Notes: generated by a model not told the origin, from the letters alone. DNA of 64,000 nt from Histidinibacterium lentulum (GCF_003789055.1 NZ_ML119083.1:1-64000); one strand, 5' to 3'; positions 1 to 8,090 are shown, counted from the stretch's first letter. Numbers and translations are program-made.

Positions 1-114
1 CTCTACGCCCAGCGATCTGAGAAACGCATTCGTAGCACACATTGCGAAACGCACTCCCTGCCTCATTACAGGGATGCCTTCGCAACTCGTCAGCTCAGCC
101 AGAAGGTGGGGCTC
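1..114. other. Foreign-looking structured segment abutting truncated dinB
   Basis: This stretch looks less GC-rich than the rest of the window and does not encode the DinB residues expected upstream of the polymerase fragment. It can fold into a nested hairpin: TTGCGAA (42-48) pairs with TTCGCAA (79-85), and inside it TCCCTG (55-60) pairs with CAGGGA (69-74) around an 8-base loop. The octamer GAAACGCA occurs at 21-28 and again at 46-53. It may be the end of a mobile element or a recombination junction, but no family is recognisable. Confidence 0.35.
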
Positions 115-645
115 AGCCGCCGCTTACGCTTCGGCAGCATGGGCGAGCGCCTCTACCACCTCGCCCGCGGCGAGGACCACCGCCGCGTCAGTGCCCACGC
201 CCCCGTCCGCGGCATCTCGAACGAGACGACCTTCGGCGAGGACACCGCCGATCCCGACATCCTCGACGGCCACATCTGGCGCATGGCCGAGAAGGTGGCG
301 AGCCGCGCGAAAGCCCGCGACATCGCCGGCCGCGTGGTGACGCTGAAACTGAAGCGCGCGAACCACAAGCTGCTGACGAAGCGCCAGAGCCTCGCCCAGC
401 CCACCCAGCTCGCCGACCGGATCTACCGCACCGCCCGCGCCCTCTTCGACCAGAGCGGCGACGCGGGCCCCTACCGCCTCCTCGGCGTGGGCCTGTCGGA
501 GCTGGTGAGCGCCGCCGAGGCCGACCGCGAGGGCGACCTCCTCGACCCAGACGCCGGCCGCCGCGCCGCCGCCGAACGCGCCGCCGACGCGATCCGCGCC
601 CGCTGGGGCGACGAAGCGATCCTGAAGGGCCGCGCCCTGCGCTGA
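106..645 (+). pseudogene. dinB: DNA polymerase IV, C-terminal fragment (DinB little finger)
   Basis: The protein from about base 115 onward (RFGSMGERLYHLARGEDHRR, then SNETTFGED) matches the end of the thumb and the little-finger domain of Y-family polymerase IV. The frame is open to the left edge, but the residues before the RFGSMG motif do not resemble DinB and there is no palm domain with catalytic carboxylates. Full-length DinB is usually 350-420 residues, so more than half is missing. The fragment ends cleanly at a TGA with a normal C-terminus, so this looks like a 5' truncation by an insertion or rearrangement rather than decay. The upstream part could lie beyond the edge, but the junction sequence argues against a simple edge cut. 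Confidence 0.6.
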
Positions 646-700
646 GCGTGGAACAGAGCCGCCGCCCCCCGGTTTCCTCTCCGGAAAGGGAGGATCCGAC

Positions 701-994
701 ATGACCCCACGTTTCGCCCGCACCGCCGTTCTTGCGGCCCTGCTCGCCACGCCCGCAGTCGCCCAGGACGACGCGGGCTGGCTGCCCTCGCTGATCACCG
801 ACACGCCGGAAGAGGGATTCCAGCTGGCCATCACGCTCTCGCGCACCGGCGTCACCGAGACCCAGGGCAACATGGACGTGCTGACCACCCAGCGCGAGCA
901 TTACTCCCGCGAGCCCGACGACCTGATCGCAGCAAGCCAGGTGATCGCGATACACTTCCAGACAGTCGCGGCCGCGAACGACTACTGGCGCTGA
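701..994 (+). CDS. Small secreted protein, unknown
   Basis: A 97-residue protein with a clear Sec signal peptide (hydrophobic stretch about residues 7-20, cleavage after AVA-Q at about residue 21), so the mature periplasmic form is about 75 residues. A GGAGG-type ribosome site sits just upstream of the ATG. The mature part contains no cysteine and no domain I recognise. It ends two bases before the convergent amidohydrolase gene. Signal peptide, Shine-Dalgarno and codon use make it a believable gene. Function unknown. Confidence 0.6.
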   Translation: MTPRFARTAVLAALLATPAVAQDDAGWLPSLITDTPEEGFQLAITLSRTGVTETQGNMDVLTTQREHYSREPDDLIAASQVIAIHFQTVAAANDYWR

Positions 995-996
995 AC

Positions 997-1860
997 CTAC
1001 TCCGCCGCCACCGGCAGCGTCTCTGCCCGCCCGATGGCGGCGATGCCGGCGATGGCCCCCTCAAGCGCGCGGCGCACCTCCTCGAAGCAGGGAAGCGGCT
1101 CGATCGTCTTCTCGTTCATGTAGAGTCCGCGGTCGATCTCCACCTGCACGGCATGCTGCCGCCGCGAGGGGCGTCCGTAGGCTTGGGTGATGTAGGCCCC
1201 CGCGAAGGGCATGTTCCGCGCGACCCGGAAGCCCGCCCCGGCGAAGGCCGCCTCCACCGCCTCGATCACCCGGGCGGAAGCCGCGGCGCCGAAGCGGTCG
1301 CCCAGCACCACGTCCGGGCGCGCCGCACCGGCGGGGCCCACGTTCTCCAGCGCCTCGTGGGGCATGGAATGGCAGTCGATCAGGATCGCCTCGCCGAACA
1401 GCCGGTGCGACTGGTCCAGAAGCCCCTCGAGCGCCGCATGATAGGGCCGCCAGTAGCCGAGCAGGCGCGCCTGCGCCTCCTGCTGCGTCAGCTTTCCGCG
1501 ATAGATCGCCCGGCCGTTGGCGACGACCCGCGGGATCACGCCGAGGCCGCTTGCGATGCGCGGATTGTGCGCGATCCTCCGCACCCCCTCGATCAGCGCG
1601 GGGTCGAGCTCCTCGGCGGCGCGGTTCAGATCGACGAAGGCCCGGGGCGCCCCGGCGGTCAGCAAGGGCGCGCCGTGGTTCGGCGCGGTGGAGAAGAGCC
1701 AGTCCACGAAGGCATCCTCCGACGACCGGATCTCGTGCCGGTCGAGCACCGCTGCGTCGAGAAAATCCTGGGGATAGACCCGCCCGGAATGGGGCGAGGC
1801 GAAGACCACGGAGGTGGTCCGGGCCGCCGGGCTCGTCAGACGGTAAGCGGGCTCGCGCAT
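997..1860 (-). CDS. N-formylglutamate amidohydrolase family protein
   Basis: A 287-residue protein of the FGase family, zinc hydrolases that release formate from N-formylglutamate in histidine degradation or act on related N-formyl compounds. Visible hallmarks are SPHSGRVYP near residues 22-30, the SSEDAFVDWLF segment at about 46-56, ILIDCHSMPH near 160-170 and VEIDRGLYMNE near 240, which carry the expected metal and substrate residues. The ATG at 1860 was chosen over an upstream in-frame start at 1950 because GGAGGA lies at proper spacing before it. No hut genes are adjacent, so the substrate is open. Confidence 0.85.
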   Translation of the reverse strand: MREPAYRLTSPAARTTSVVFASPHSGRVYPQDFLDAAVLDRHEIRSSEDAFVDWLFSTAPNHGAPLLTAGAPRAFVDLNRAAEELDPALIEGVRRIAHNPRIASGLGVIPRVVANGRAIYRGKLTQQEAQARLLGYWRPYHAALEGLLDQSHRLFGEAILIDCHSMPHEALENVGPAGAARPDVVLGDRFGAAASARVIEAVEAAFAGAGFRVARNMPFAGAYITQAYGRPSRRQHAVQVEIDRGLYMNEKTIEPLPCFEEVRRALEGAIAGIAAIGRAETLPVAAE

Positions 1861-2010
1861 CGACTGTCCTCCAGGGGCCGAAGATAGACCGAATTCCGCG
1901 CCTGCCAAAAGCCCTTGATCTCCCCCCTGCAGTCTTTTAGGAGACCGCACACCCGACGCGGTCCGCCCGCGTCCCTTTTGTTTTGGGGGCAGGCGGTCAG
2001 GGCGAGGGAG

Positions 2011-2085
2011 GGGCGATTAGCTCAGCGGTAGAGCACTTCGTTGACATCGAAGGGGTCACTGGTTCGATCCCAGTATCGCCCACCA
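2011..2085 (+). tRNA. tRNA-Val (anticodon GAC)
   Basis: Complete cloverleaf: acceptor GGGCGAT (2011-2017) pairs with ATCGCCC (2075-2081), and the D arm contains AGCTCAGCGGTAGAGC. The anticodon stem CTTCG/CGAAG (2036-2040 and 2048-2052) encloses the loop TTGACAT with anticodon GAC at 2043-2045. The T arm contains GGTTCGATCC, the discriminator is A, and CCA is encoded at 2083-2085. It reads valine codons GUC/GUU. Standing alone upstream of rpmJ, it has no sign of integrase attachment. Confidence 0.97.
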
Positions 2086-2164
2086 TGACCACCGCCGCCC
2101 CTGCCGGGGCGTGCAACCGAAACCCAGGCGCATCGCCGCGCCGCGACAGGAAAAGAGACGCGAC

Positions 2165-2290
2165 ATGAAGGTGCGCAACTCCCTCCGTTCGCTCAAGCAG
2201 CGCCATCGCGATTGCCGCGTCGTGCGCCGCAAGGGCCGGGTCTACGTGATCAACAAGACCCAGAAGAAGTTCAAGGCCCGCCAGGGCTGA
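2165..2290 (+). CDS. rpmJ: 50S ribosomal protein L36 (bL36)
   Basis: A 41-residue basic protein starting [17 protein letters not shown] and ending KKFKARQG. It is the longer bL36 form that has only one cysteine (residue 17) and therefore lacks the four-ligand zinc ribbon of the C+ type. It binds 23S rRNA in the large subunit. The start is preceded by AGGAAAAGAGA. As in many alphaproteobacteria it stands alone rather than in the spc operon. A GC-rich hairpin follows. Confidence 0.95.
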   Translation: MKVRNSLRSLKQRHRDCRVVRRKGRVYVINKTQKKFKARQG

Positions 2291-2316
2291 TCCGCGGAGC
2301 GATCCGCGCGGGCAAG

Positions 2317-2342
2317 GGGCCGTCCTTTGGGGCGGCCCTTCG
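2317..2342 (+). terminator. Probable rho-independent terminator after rpmJ
   Basis: GGGCCG (2317-2322) pairs with CGGCCC (2333-2338) around a 10-base loop, followed by only two T residues. Position and stem fit a terminator, but the weak T tract lowers certainty. Confidence 0.45.
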
Positions 2343-2452
2343 CGTTCGGCCCCCCTGCCGGCCATTCGCTCCGGCGCTGCGGAGAGGCTGGCCAAGTGCC
2401 GCGGCTCGGGCCTAAGGTCACCTTGATGAGACTCAGCGGGGGGACCATTTTC

Positions 2453-3739
2453 ATGACGCTCAGAACATTGATCTGCACCACGGCCATGGCCGGCGCGCTG
2501 GCCTCGCCCGCCGCCGCCCAGGACTATTGCGGCGGTATCGGCAACGGCCAGTGGATCGGCGGCAACGAGGCCAATTCCGACATCGCCGCCAGCGACAGCT
2601 TCCGCGAGCAGCTGGCACTGGTCCTGCTGGGCAATGCCCACACCTCTCTCTTCACCCTCTCGTCACCCGCGGAGGTGCGGCTCGAGGCGGCGGGTCGCGG
2701 ATCGGGGGACCCCGTGATCGAGATCCTCGACGGCTCCGGGGCGGTGATCGGCAGCGACGATGATTCGGGCGGGGGCACGTCCTCCGCGGCGCTGCTGGCG
2801 CTCCAGCCCGGCACCTACTGCGTGCAGACGACCTCCTGGGACAACTCGCCCCTGACGGCCACCGTGCGGGTGGGCCGGACAGAGCATGAGGCGCTCACCG
2901 AGGGTGGTGCGGCGCTGGCGGCGGGATCGGCCGGAACCGCGACCACGACCGACACCACGACCGACACCGCGAGCGACGCCGGAACGATGGACGCCGTCAC
3001 CGACACCGAGGCCTGCGGCGGCGCGCGCATGATCGGCTCCGGCCCCATCGACGGCAGCCTCGACGCCGGCATCAGCGTCACGGAGACGATCAACGCGACC
3101 CCCAACTGGGCCTTCGAGCTGTCCCAGCCCGCCGCCCTCTCGATCACCGCGGAAAACGAGGCCGCCGATCCGGTGCTGACCCTGACCGGCGCCGACGGCA
3201 GCTTCTATGCGGAGAACGACGACTATGACGGTCTCAACAGTCGCATCGACATGACCACGCCGCTCCAGCCCGGCACCTATTGCGTGGGCCTCCGGGCGCT
3301 GTCGGACGGCGGGGTGCCCGTCACCGTGACGCTCAGCGCCTTCGATCCCGAGGCCGCGACCCGCGCGCTCTACGAGCGGGGCGAAGTGGCCCCGCCGCTG
3401 GACGGGTCCTTCCCGATCACCGATCTGGGCACCGTCTCGGCGCGCAGCGTCAGCCAGGTGCAGATGCAGGGCGACACGGCGCAGTGGTTCAGGATCGAGG
3501 TGGCCGAGACCGGCCTCTTGCTGATCGAGGGCATCGCCGCCTCCTCCGGGGACCCTGTCCTGCGACTGTTCGACGACGTCGGACGCGAAGTCGGCTATAA
3601 CGACGACTACGGCCAGGGCCTGGACAGCCAGATCGCGGCGCGGGTGTTTCCTGGCACCTATCTTGTCGCGCTGATGGACATCTCCGGCCAGAGCCCGCTT
3701 CTGCGGCTGGTGATGGAGCGCTACGTGCCGGCGCAATAA
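2453..3739 (+). CDS. Secreted protein with three PPC/DVUA0089-like beta repeats
   Basis: A 428-residue protein with a signal peptide (about residues 1-22, AAA-Q cleavage). The mature part has three copies of a beta-sandwich-like unit marked by G/ADPV(I/L)xLxDxxG, an acidic DDDSG/NDDYD/NDDYG turn and a closing PGTYxV strand. This resembles bacterial pre-peptidase C-terminal (PPC) or DVUA0089 modules, which often bind calcium through the acidic turn. A Thr/Asp-rich linker (TDTTTDTAS...) separates repeats 1 and 2. No protease or other catalytic domain is attached, so it is a stand-alone PPC-repeat protein, probably periplasmic or exported. The ATG at 2453 follows GGGGGGA at 2437-2443; an upstream ATG at 2426 is possible but would spoil the signal peptide. 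Confidence 0.75.
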   Translation: MTLRTLICTTAMAGALASPAAAQDYCGGIGNGQWIGGNEANSDIAASDSFREQLALVLLGNAHTSLFTLSSPAEVRLEAAGRGSGDPVIEILDGSGAVIGSDDDSGGGTSSAALLALQPGTYCVQTTSWDNSPLTATVRVGRTEHEALTEGGAALAAGSAGTATTTDTTTDTASDAGTMDAVTDTEACGGARMIGSGPIDGSLDAGISVTETINATPNWAFELSQPAALSITAENEAADPVLTLTGADGSFYAENDDYDGLNSRIDMTTPLQPGTYCVGLRALSDGGVPVTVTLSAFDPEAATRALYERGEVAPPLDGSFPITDLGTVSARSVSQVQMQGDTAQWFRIEVAETGLLLIEGIAASSGDPVLRLFDDVGREVGYNDDYGQGLDSQIAARVFPGTYLVALMDISGQSPLLRLVMERYVPAQ

Positions 3740-3744
3740 GGGAT

Positions 3745-3802
3745 GGGGAGGCGTCGCCTCCCCGTCGCCATTGTCGCTCGGACCAGTGGAGCGACAATGG
3801 CG
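3745..3802. repeat. Two adjacent perfect inverted repeats
   Basis: GGGGAGGCG (3745-3753) and CGCCTCCCC (3755-3763) form one hairpin. It is followed directly by a 14-base perfect repeat, CGCCATTGTCGCTC (3766-3779) with GAGCGACAATGGCG (3789-3802) around a 9-base loop. They lie just after the PPC-repeat gene. There is no T tract, so this is either an atypical terminator, an mRNA-stabilising structure or a palindromic extragenic unit. Confidence 0.6.
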
Positions 3803-3967
3803 CCCGCCACCAGGTTACACTCGGCCAGGGGAATGACAGGCGGGTCCTGAAAGGGCGCGACTCCGTTCGAATCGCGGTCCGCCAACCTGGCGGGCTGCGA
3901 CAGCCTGGAGCCTTGCGCCGAACGGCGCTTCAGGGCCACCCCCGCGCGGACAGGACAGGCCCGCGCC

Positions 3968-4822
3968 ATGGCAGACAGAAAACCCCCCGCCCCCGTCGGC
4001 CCCGACTTCGAGCCGGACGCGCTCGATGCCCGGATCACCGTTCACGAGGCGGCGCAGATCGTCGAGATCGACTATACCGGCCTGCATATCGGCAGCTCCG
4101 CCGAGGCGAACGCCTTCTACGATCGGGTCGAGCACCGCATCGACGCGTCCGGCGAGCCGCTCTGGTTCTTTCTCGCCGACACCACGGACTACCGCATCGA
4201 CAGCTCGGCATGGTTCGCCTATTCGCGCCGGAGCACGGACCTGCACGAGGCCCATTCCATGGGCACGGTCCGGGTCGACCGCACGCCCGGCATGGGCGCG
4301 AAACTCGCCTCCTGGCGCGGCACGGACCGGGAGAACCCGAACCTCTTCGCCAGCCGCGCCGAGGCCTGGGAGGCGCTGCGCGCGCGGCCTTCGCTGCGGC
4401 GGCTCCGGCCGGGCCACGTTCCCAGCCATCACAAGGTCGACTTCCGCCGCCGCATCCGGCTCGATCCCGAGGCAGGCATCTGCGAGGTGGATCTCTCGGG
4501 AATCTCCTTCGAGCACAGCCGCGACGTCAACGACATCTTCAACTGGATCGAGGAGGCCGTGCGACCGACCGGCCGCCGCTGGTATTTCCTCTACGACTAC
4601 GAAGGCACGCGCATCCAGCAGCCCGCATGGCTGACCTATACCCTGCGCGCCGAGGCGCTGCGTGACGCCTGGTCCCTGGGCTCCGTGCGCTATGCGGCGG
4701 GGTCGGAGACCGAGACCGACATCCGGCTGCGCGCCGAGAGCCGCACCACGCGGCCCAACATCCGCAACACCCGCGCCGAAGCGCTGGAGCGCATCGCCGA
4801 GATGAAAGCCGCCGCCGCCTGA
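3968..4822 (+). CDS. Unrecognised protein made of two copies of one domain
   Basis: A 284-residue cytosolic protein without signal peptide or membrane segments. Residues about 20-125 and 150-275 are an internal duplication. Both halves share a E(I/V)D(Y/L)(T/S)G strand, then W(F/Y)F(L)xDxxxxRI, AW(F/L)xY(S/T)xR, an A(H/W)S(M/L)G(T/S)VR core and a closing RPN/NPN...A(R)AEA. I do not recognise the family. The alternation of hydrophobic strands and helices, about 125 residues per copy, recalls STAS-like or SEC14-like ligand folds, but that is only an impression. ATG 3968 has no strong Shine-Dalgarno. Confidence 0.65.
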   Translation: MADRKPPAPVGPDFEPDALDARITVHEAAQIVEIDYTGLHIGSSAEANAFYDRVEHRIDASGEPLWFFLADTTDYRIDSSAWFAYSRRSTDLHEAHSMGTVRVDRTPGMGAKLASWRGTDRENPNLFASRAEAWEALRARPSLRRLRPGHVPSHHKVDFRRRIRLDPEAGICEVDLSGISFEHSRDVNDIFNWIEEAVRPTGRRWYFLYDYEGTRIQQPAWLTYTLRAEALRDAWSLGSVRYAAGSETETDIRLRAESRTTRPNIRNTRAEALERIAEMKAAAA

Positions 4823-4896
4823 CCGTCCGCCCGGCCCGGCTGGCATCCCGCAGTGAGCCGCGCCATAAGCCCCGCAGGACGGCAAGGGGCGAGGCC

Positions 4897-5541
4897 ATGG
4901 GCGAGATCATCCTGGTGAGGCACGGACAGGCGAATTCCGTCGCGCGGGACGAGGAGAGCTACGACCGGCTGTCGGACCTGGGCCACCGGCAGGGCGCGCT
5001 TCTTGGCGAATGGTTCAGCGCCCAGGGCCTCGGCTTCGACCATGTGCTCGCCGGGACCCTGCGTCGCCACCGGGAAACCGCCGAGGCGATGGGCCATGGC
5101 GCCGCGACAGCCGATCCCAGGCTCAACGAGATGGACTATTTCAACCTCGGCCGGGCCCTCGCCGACAGCCACGGCGTGCCGATGCCGGGCCCCGACGATT
5201 TCGCCGCCCACGTGCCGCAGGTGATGGAGGCCTGGCACCGCGCCGAGATCCGCGGCAACGAGACCTTCGCGGAGTTCGAGGCCCGGGTGACGGATGTCCT
5301 GCGGGAGGCGGCGGCGCCGGGGCGGCGCGTGCTCTGCGTGACCTCGGGCGGCGTGATCGGGATGATCCTGCGCCATCTCCTGCGCCTCGATCCGACGCGC
5401 ATGGCCCATGTGCTCCTGCCGATCTGGAACACCTCCGTGCATCGCGTGTCGGTCATGCCGCACGGCACGATCCTGTCCGGGTTCAACGCGATCCCCCATC
5501 TCGAGGCGCCGGACCGGGCGCATCTGCGCAGCCATTACTAG
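4897..5541 (+). CDS. Histidine phosphatase family protein (RHG motif)
   Basis: A 214-residue member of the histidine phosphatase (phosphoglycerate-mutase-like) superfamily. LVRHGQAN at residues 6-13 supplies the phospho-accepting His9 and Arg8. RRHRETAEAM (56-65) supplies the second arginine region, and NEMDYFN the acid region. At the position of the second catalytic histidine (usually HGG) the sequence reads TSGG at 149-152, so a serine replaces it. Either the activity is changed or this is a TSGG subgroup. The gene stands alone, and the next gene downstream is convergent. Confidence 0.8.
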   Translation: MGEIILVRHGQANSVARDEESYDRLSDLGHRQGALLGEWFSAQGLGFDHVLAGTLRRHRETAEAMGHGAATADPRLNEMDYFNLGRALADSHGVPMPGPDDFAAHVPQVMEAWHRAEIRGNETFAEFEARVTDVLREAAAPGRRVLCVTSGGVIGMILRHLLRLDPTRMAHVLLPIWNTSVHRVSVMPHGTILSGFNAIPHLEAPDRAHLRSHY

Positions 5542-5554
5542 GGCGCGCGCCGCG

Positions 5555-5875
5555 TCAGTAGCGGTAGAGCCCGCCCTCCGCCTCGCCCGCAGAGATGCCC
5601 AGCGCCTCGAGCCCGGCCTCGAGATGGTCGGCCAGATGCGGCGAGCCCAGAAGGTAATCCGCCGTGGGCGTCGTGGCTTCGGCCTCCGCGGTCTCCACCG
5701 CCTCCTCGAAATCCTCCGGATCGAACGACCCTCGCCCGATCCAGAAGATCGCCACCAGCTCGCATTGTTCCTCGACCGACAGCCGGTCGACGAAACCCCT
5801 GAGCTCGCTCTCGCCCCGCAATCCCTCGCGGGCGAGGATGATCACCTCGGCCACCTTGTCGGACGTGATATCCAT
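5555..5875 (-). CDS. DUF3775 family protein
   Basis: A 106-residue acidic protein (MDITSDKVAEVIILAREG..., ending EGGLYRY) that fits the small DUF3775 family found mainly in alphaproteobacteria. It looks helical and soluble, with the LVAIFWIGRGSFDPEDFEEA segment (residues about 41-60) as its most distinctive part. GGGAGG lies upstream of the start on the minus strand. Function is not known. It sits between a convergent phosphatase and the SDR gene, with an 80-bp gap to the latter. Confidence 0.65.
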   Translation of the reverse strand: MDITSDKVAEVIILAREGLRGESELRGFVDRLSVEEQCELVAIFWIGRGSFDPEDFEEAVETAEAEATTPTADYLLGSPHLADHLEAGLEALGISAGEAEGGLYRY

Positions 5876-5954
5876 GACGGACCTCCCTTGCCTCTTCGCG
5901 TCTGATCCTAGTCAACCCGGTCGGGCACACCTTGATCTGCCGCAAGAGGCGGGG

Positions 5955-6695
5955 CTACCGCTTGCGGTTGAACAGCGGGTAGTAGAGCCAGTCCGGCAGG
6001 AACTGCGAGCCGCGGAAGATCCACGACAGCGGGGCGGGATAGCTGCTCTTGAACGCATCCCCGTTCATGTGCTCGAAGAACCGCCGCGCCGCGTCCTCGG
6101 GTTCCATCCTTTGGGGCATGGCGAAATCGTTCTTGTCGGTCAGCCGGGTGCGGATGAAGCCGGGGTTGATCACCTGCACGTCGATGCCCGTCTTGCGGAA
6201 ATCGGCGTAAAGGCTCTCGGCCAGAACCATCACCCCCGCCTTGGAGGGCACATATCCCTGCGCCCCGGCAAGCCCCCGGAACCCCGACAGCGAGCCGGTC
6301 AGAACGATGTGTCCCCGGTCCTTCGCCACCATCTGCGGGACGACCTGCCCCAGCACCCGGATCGCGCCCAGGAAGTTCACGTCCGCCATGGCCGTGATCT
6401 CGTCGGCGTTCCAGTCGCGGGAGCTTTGCGGCCAGTAGAGCCCGGCCAGATAGACCAGCCCGTCGATCTCGCCCACGTCCTCCGCCGCCGCCTCGACGCT
6501 CGCCTGGTCGGTGACGTCCATCGCCACGGCCCGCGACCTGCCCGGCAACGCGGCGGTCAGGTCCGTGAGGCGCTCCTCGCTGCGGGCGGAGACGATCACC
6601 TCCGCCCCGGCGCGGTTCACCGCCTCCGCGACCGCACGGCCGAGCCCCTCGCTCGCGCCCACGATCCAGTACCGCTTGCCCACCCACTCGCGCAT
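5955..6695 (-). CDS. SDR family oxidoreductase, last gene of the RpoE-linked group
   Basis: A 246-residue short-chain dehydrogenase/reductase. The NAD(P)-binding Rossmann motif GASEGLGRA is at residues 13-21. The catalytic serine lies in LTGSLSGF and the YxxxK pair in GYVPSK. A basic C-terminal region (FRGSQFLPDWLYYPLFNRKR) may associate with membrane. The start follows GGAGGG. It equals the SDR that ends the RpoE-dependent operon beside rpoE in Rhodobacter sphaeroides (gene order recalled, not checked). Substrate unknown; a lipid substrate would fit the neighbours. A 150-bp gap with a dispersed repeat separates it from the MFS gene. Confidence 0.8.
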   Translation of the reverse strand: MREWVGKRYWIVGASEGLGRAVAEAVNRAGAEVIVSARSEERLTDLTAALPGRSRAVAMDVTDQASVEAAAEDVGEIDGLVYLAGLYWPQSSRDWNADEITAMADVNFLGAIRVLGQVVPQMVAKDRGHIVLTGSLSGFRGLAGAQGYVPSKAGVMVLAESLYADFRKTGIDVQVINPGFIRTRLTDKNDFAMPQRMEPEDAARRFFEHMNGDAFKSSYPAPLSWIFRGSQFLPDWLYYPLFNRKR

Positions 6696-6819
6696 CTCGT
6701 CGTCCCTCCGGGAATCGTTCTTCGGTCATAGACTAGGGCATGGAACGGCGAGCGCACCCCCTTCGGCACGCGGGAGGCGGGGTTTTCGCGGTGTCCGGGA
6801 GAGCAGCGCCCGAAGGTCT

Positions 6820-6843
6820 CGTAGGGTGGGTTTTCAACCCACC
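6820..6843 (-). repeat. 24-bp dispersed palindromic repeat, copy 1
   Basis: The core GGTGGGTT/AACCCACC with a TTC spacer is flanked by CGTA. An identical 24-base copy in the opposite orientation lies at 35723-35746. It sits between the SDR and MFS genes, the kind of site occupied by REP-like elements. Confidence 0.75.
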
Positions 6844-6848
6844 ACCCC

Positions 6849-8090
6849 TCAGGCCCGCGACACCGCCCCGCCCTCCGGCAAGGTCAGACGCAGCAGCATC
6901 GCGATGGCGCCCAGCTTCAGCACGATGGGCAGGCCCCCGTAAAGCAGCGTCAGCACCGACAGCGCCGCGGCGGCATTCTCGCCGCCGGATTCGAAGCCCG
7001 CCACATCGAGCGCCGGCAGGAGCACCGCCGCCGCGATGGCCAGCGTCAGCTTGTTCACCAGCGACCAGAGCCCGAAGCCCTGCCCGCCCTTGGGCGCCAC
7101 CTCCTCCATCCGCCGGGCGAAGAGCGCCGGCATCAGCGTCAGGTCCGCCCCGATCGCCGCGCCCGAGACGACGCAGATCACCGCAAAGGCCGTGGTATCC
7201 CCCGGCCCCAGCGTCAGCGTGATTCCGAAGGAAAGGATGGCGGTCACCATGGCGATGATCAGCGTGGGCCGGACGCCCCGCCTTTGCGCCACGGCCGACC
7301 AGGCCGGCGCCGAGACGGCGGCAGCGAGAAAGAACAGCACCAGAAGCGGCCCCTCGAAGCCCGGCGCCGCCAGGCGGCTCTCGACGAAGAAAAGGAACAG
7401 CGTGGACGACACCGCCAGAGGCATCGCGTTCACCAGCGCCAGCATGAGCAGCCGCCGCGCCAGCGCGTCGCCCCAGATCGCCCTCAGCGGCGTCGGCGCC
7501 GAGGACGCGCGCGCCGTCCATTCCGGCGCCATGCCCAGCGTCGCCACCAGAACGCAGGCGGCGAAGCCCCAGGCGAAGACGGCGAAGGGCTCCGCCACGA
7601 CCCCCATCAGCGCCGTCGGCGCCACCGCCGCGACGCAGACGCCCGTCAGCGCCCCGCTCTCCCGCCAGGCCGCCAGCCGCACATGCCCTCCGGGCACCTG
7701 TCCCGCCTTGGCCACGCCCTGCCCGTAGAAGCTGATGGTCAGGAAACTGAACGCGGTGAAGAGCCCGGTCGTGGTCAGCGCGAACCACCAGACCGGGGCG
7801 AAGGGCGGCGTCACGGCGAAGAGCCCCAGCATCGACACCGCCATGACTGCCGCGCCCCCGGCGATCCACAGCCCCCGCCGCCGCTCGATCCGCTCGGCCA
7901 GCGCGCCCAGCAGCGGGTCCTGCACGAAGTCGAGACAGCGCAGGCCGAAGAGCACGACCCCGAGCAGAGTCAGGCTGACGCCGAAGGTGTCGGCGTAGTA
8001 TTTCGGCGCGTAGATGTAGATCGGCAGGCCCGCCGCCGAGAGTACGGCGGCGAAGCCCGACCAGGCCGGCAGGCGGCCCGGGCGGCTCAA
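6849..8090 (-). CDS. MFS transporter (GPH/MelB-like)
   Basis: A protein of about 413 residues with 12 predicted hydrophobic segments. The LRCLDFVQDPLLGALAERIERRRG region near residues 45-65 is the loop typical of glycoside-pentoside-hexuronide-type transporters. The likely start is TTG at 8090, overlapping the TGA of the DUF1365 gene (TTGA). This puts the first membrane segment (LPAWSGFAAVLSAAGLPIYI) right at the N-terminus as in relatives; an ATG at 8144 would add 18 arginine-rich residues. Translation is therefore probably coupled. Related MFS genes accompany the rpoE-chrR locus in Rhodobacter. Its cargo is unknown, and a lipid or oxidised product is a reasonable guess. Confidence 0.8.
   Translation of the reverse strand: MSRPGRLPAWSGFAAVLSAAGLPIYIYAPKYYADTFGVSLTLLGVVLFGLRCLDFVQDPLLGALAERIERRRGLWIAGGAAVMAVSMLGLFAVTPPFAPVWWFALTTTGLFTAFSFLTISFYGQGVAKAGQVPGGHVRLAAWRESGALTGVCVAAVAPTALMGVVAEPFAVFAWGFAACVLVATLGMAPEWTARASSAPTPLRAIWGDALARRLLMLALVNAMPLAVSSTLFLFFVESRLAAPGFEGPLLVLFFLAAAVSAPAWSAVAQRRGVRPTLIIAMVTAILSFGITLTLGPGDTTAFAVICVVSGAAIGADLTLMPALFARRMEEVAPKGGQGFGLWSLVNKLTLAIAAAVLLPALDVAGFESGGENAAAALSVLTLLYGGLPIVLKLGAIAMLLRLTLPEGGAVSRA

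Noticed and set aside
42-704. 220-residue arginine/proline-rich protein at the left edge
   Set aside because: It is the wrong frame of the DinB fragment; composition and lack of ribosome site argue against it.
3780-3884. tRNA-like sequence: GGACC start, CCGTTCGAATC T-loop text and GGTCCGCCA end
   Set aside because: The T stem has a mismatch, there are four bases too few between the T arm and CCA for a 7-bp acceptor, and no anticodon arm of correct size could be placed.
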